Shown: positions 21,571 to 23,157 of the stretch, piece after piece
Layout of the letters: each line of letters opens with the position of its first letter
Numbering within the stretch: position 1 is the stretch's first letter
Source: a virus
DNA length: 23,157 nucleotides
Virus record (IMG/VR): IMGVR_UViG_3300037070_001665
Location: 1 to 23,157 of that record
Reading direction: 5' to 3' (one strand)
Translations under genes and position numbers: made by a program
Notes under the pieces: model-generated
What the model was told of the DNA's origin: nothing
The model's database searches: none
The model's input: the letters and a program-made list of their open reading frames with translations, nothing else

Positions 21571-21948
21571 TTACTTGCGAATGATCGTGTAGGTGCGCAG
21601 CTCCGGGCCCTTCGTCACACTCTGCCGTCGCTCGCGATGCTCACGCACAATGCCACGCGCCACCAGCCCCTCGAGCAGGTCAATCACCTTCACCTTTTCC
21701 ATTCGCGTGTACATCTGGATGTCGAGCACAGTCGAGTGATGCTCTTCGACAGCTTCGAAGATGAGTTCTTCGTCAGCCGTGAGCATCTTGAATGCCTGGG
21801 GATATTCGCTCTTTGCTTTGCGGATCGTAGCTACTATCGCCTGATGAAGCCGCCCCGACATACTCACACCGAGCAGCTGACATGATCTGCGGTACTCATA
21901 TTTGAGCCGCTTGTCAGGCACTCTCAAGAAAACGCGGGGTTCTGGCAT
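21571..21948 (-). CDS. Ribbon-helix-helix plus winged-helix transcription regulator
   Basis: A 125-residue protein. Residues 1-45 fit an Arc/MetJ-type ribbon-helix-helix: strand PRVFLRV, then KRLKYEYRRSCQLLGVSMSG and RLHQAIVATI. Residues 56-125 look like a winged helix: LTADEELIFEAVEEHHSTVL, VIDLLEGLVARGIVREHRER and a final strand RTYTIIRK. Such proteins act as dimeric DNA-binding regulators. A GTAC-based palindrome lies 15-25 bases before the ATG, suggesting self-control. No strong Shine-Dalgarno. A terminator follows, so it forms the end of the lysis-side transcript. Confidence 0.65.
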   Translation of the reverse strand: MPEPRVFLRVPDKRLKYEYRRSCQLLGVSMSGRLHQAIVATIRKAKSEYPQAFKMLTADEELIFEAVEEHHSTVLDIQMYTRMEKVKVIDLLEGLVARGIVREHRERRQSVTKGPELRTYTIIRK

Positions 21949-21962
21949 AGGAAAGTTTTGTG

Positions 21963-21976
21963 CGTACAGTACGTAC
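21963..21976. promoter_or_regulatory. Candidate operator upstream of the regulator gene
   Basis: CGTACAGTACG (21963-21973) is a perfect odd-centred palindrome, directly followed by another GTAC (21973-21976), giving three GTAC half-sites in 13 bases. It lies in the 41-base gap before the regulator start codon. Confidence 0.5.
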
Positions 21977-21989
21977 AGATCCAGAAAAC

Positions 21990-22496
21990 CTAAACTTCTT
22001 GCAAGCCTTTCATTTTACGCATCGGCGATTCGAAGCGTTCCTCCATCGCCCTTCGATACGCTTCGTAAGCTACGCCATCTTCCGGTGCGCGATGCGTTGG
22101 CCCGTCAACGTTGACATGCGTAAACACGCAGCAATCGTTCACGATGTACGAGCCTCGGATCAAATCAGGACTACCAAAAGCGACGTACGCATTCTTCGTA
22201 TGCGTGAATCTGCGCAGCATCGAAAGCGTGTGCACGTGTGAGTGCGCAAACTGGCGGTCGGTTGTTGGCTTCACTTCAAACCACGCATCCCATTCGTGAA
22301 TGTAGAAGTCGGGAAGGTAACGTGTGCCATCGCGAAACTCGTACCCCTCGATTTCATATTCCCAGCGCACTCCCAGGTGTTCGAAGAAGCACGCCCAGCG
22401 GGCTTCCGTGCGCGAGCGAAAGAAGCGATTCGCATAGCGCGTCTGGATGATGTGACCGACGCGGGTGTCGGTGTGTACGCTTCGCGGCAAGCTCAT
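21990..22496 (-). CDS. PD-(D/E)XK nuclease-like protein
   Basis: A 168-residue protein. Its core matches the PD-(D/E)XK nuclease fold: Glu31 in FRSRTEARWACFFEHLG, Asp63 in RYLPDFYI, Glu74 and Lys76 in WFEVKP. The 'SRTEARWA.FF..LG..WEYE.EG' block is seen in many small phage proteins of this kind, and their role is usually unknown. The metal ligands are intact, so DNA cleavage is plausible. ATG overlaps the lysozyme stop (ATGA), so the two are translated together. Confidence 0.75.
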   Translation of the reverse strand: MSLPRSVHTDTRVGHIIQTRYANRFFRSRTEARWACFFEHLGVRWEYEIEGYEFRDGTRYLPDFYIHEWDAWFEVKPTTDRQFAHSHVHTLSMLRRFTHTKNAYVAFGSPDLIRGSYIVNDCCVFTHVNVDGPTHRAPEDGVAYEAYRRAMEERFESPMRKMKGLQEV

Positions 22497-23068
22497 ACTT
22501 CCTCGAGAAACAATGCGCGTTCCTTCTCGCGGCGATTCGCGAGCCCCTCACTCACCACCTTCTCACCATCCACCGTGATCTTGTTCCACACGAGGAACTG
22601 ATCGGCGACGACGGTTCTCGCTTCGCCTTCGTTCAGCAGCCTCAGCAGTGTGCTATCCGCGAACGCATACACGCCAATGTTGAACGCGAGCGAGCACATT
22701 GCGTTGTACTCGTTCTGGTTCACCAGCACTTTCACATTCGCGTCCATACACTCCTCAGTCTCAAGCAAGTCACCTTCGAGCAGCATATCGGATTCGTTCT
22801 GCGTGATCGTGCGATTGTACGGATCGTCAGGCCCGTCGAGAAGATGACCAACTCCTACGGTGAGGTAGCCTGCGGAATCGTAGTACGGGTCGAGTTCGCA
22901 CCCCTCGCATTCGGTGATGAATGCTATGCCGGCAGAGTCAACGCAGTCCGGTTCATCACTTGGCGGGAGCGCACTTGAAGTTTTGTCGTCAATGCGGCGA
23001 AGGAGCTTTTCGATGCGTCTCAATCGGCGGATGATATTGCGCTCGCAATGTGGTTTTGGTGTGCTCAC
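22493..23068 (-). CDS. Endolysin, GH24 T4-type lysozyme
   Basis: A 191-residue protein starting with GTG that overlaps the previous stop (GTGA). The catalytic triad of T4-type lysozymes is present with exact spacing: Glu55, Asp64, Thr70 (E-x8-D-x5-T) in ECEGCELDPYYDSAGYLTVG. Further family blocks are EYNAMCSLAFNIGVYAFADS and GLANRREKERALF. It cuts the glycan strands of peptidoglycan at lysis. The first 47 residues are an extra extension: basic and helical (RNIIRRLRRIEKLLRRIDDK) with no clear signal or anchor, so it probably needs a holin. No obvious holin gene is next to it in the window. Confidence 0.93.
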   Translation of the reverse strand: MSTPKPHCERNIIRRLRRIEKLLRRIDDKTSSALPPSDEPDCVDSAGIAFITECEGCELDPYYDSAGYLTVGVGHLLDGPDDPYNRTITQNESDMLLEGDLLETEECMDANVKVLVNQNEYNAMCSLAFNIGVYAFADSTLLRLLNEGEARTVVADQFLVWNKITVDGEKVVSEGLANRREKERALFLEEV

Positions 23069-23157
23069 TCAGCCTCCTTCTCCATCGCAGCGAGTTCCTC
23101 ACGAATACAATCTCCGTATAGAACAATCTGCCCGACTGTAGCCGATTCTCCCGCCGC
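23065..23157 (-). CDS. 3' end of an unknown gene upstream of the lysozyme
   Basis: Only the last 30 codons are present, ending TGA and overlapping the lysozyme GTG. The visible part is hydrophilic (GQIVLYGDCIREELAAMEKE). The tight overlap shows it belongs to the same operon. It cannot be classified; a holin C terminus is possible because such tails are often charged, but nothing visible proves it. Confidence 0.5.
   Translation of the reverse strand, partial: AAGESATVGQIVLYGDCIREELAAMEKEAE

Overview
The window is a contiguous 23 kb piece of a tailed double-stranded DNA phage or prophage with a long non-contractile (siphovirus-type) tail. Nearly everything is coded on the minus strand, so the late region reads from right to left. 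The virion proteins are clear by motif and order: HK97-type portal, U35-type prohead protease and HK97-fold capsid, then connector and tail genes, a G/GT tail chaperone with a -1 frameshift, a tape measure protein, and a tail tip in the order DUF2460, DUF2163, NlpC/P60, host-specificity protein. That tip order is the one of the Rhodobacter gene transfer agent and of many phages of Gram-negative, especially alphaproteobacterial, hosts. The host cannot be named from the sequence. No integrase, tRNA, CRISPR array or insertion sequence is seen, so lifestyle is open.

Layout from right to left, in the direction of transcription. (1) 23157-21571: the end of an unknown gene, a GH24 lysozyme, a PD-(D/E)XK nuclease-like protein, and a ribbon-helix-helix plus winged-helix regulator with a palindrome just upstream and a hairpin terminator after it. 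(2) 21486-17981: a promoter-like element, a 32-residue membrane protein, then host-contact proteins (a beta-rich structural protein, a small beta protein, a LamG-domain protein, an esterase-like hydrolase). A small plus-strand membrane protein gene lies between the last two. (3) 17979-16216: small and large terminase and a small helix-turn-helix protein. (4) 16248-15656: an inverted HNH nuclease cassette on the plus strand with its own promoter and terminator. (5) 15614-11469: portal, minor head protein, protease and capsid; a second copy of the promoter-like element lies just before the protease. (6) 11459-8895: decoration, connector, stopper, gp10-like and tail terminator proteins. (7) 8804-1: tail tube, chaperones, tape measure, four tail-tip proteins and a truncated tail-fibre-like gene.

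Most genes are joined by ATGA, GTGA or TAATG contacts, so the few real gaps stand out. They hold the most interesting material: two intergenic regions share a promoter-like motif (CTCCCGCCAAA(A)GTA followed about 20-30 bases later by CATGCnATA); the protease start codon lies in a perfect hairpin; five GTGAC-like units repeat every 10 bp up to the portal start codon; a near-direct repeat flanks the HNH cassette and suggests it replaced the end of the neighbouring gene; and a 14-bp-arm hairpin precedes the tail tube gene. All functional statements rest on reading motifs by eye; no database search was run.
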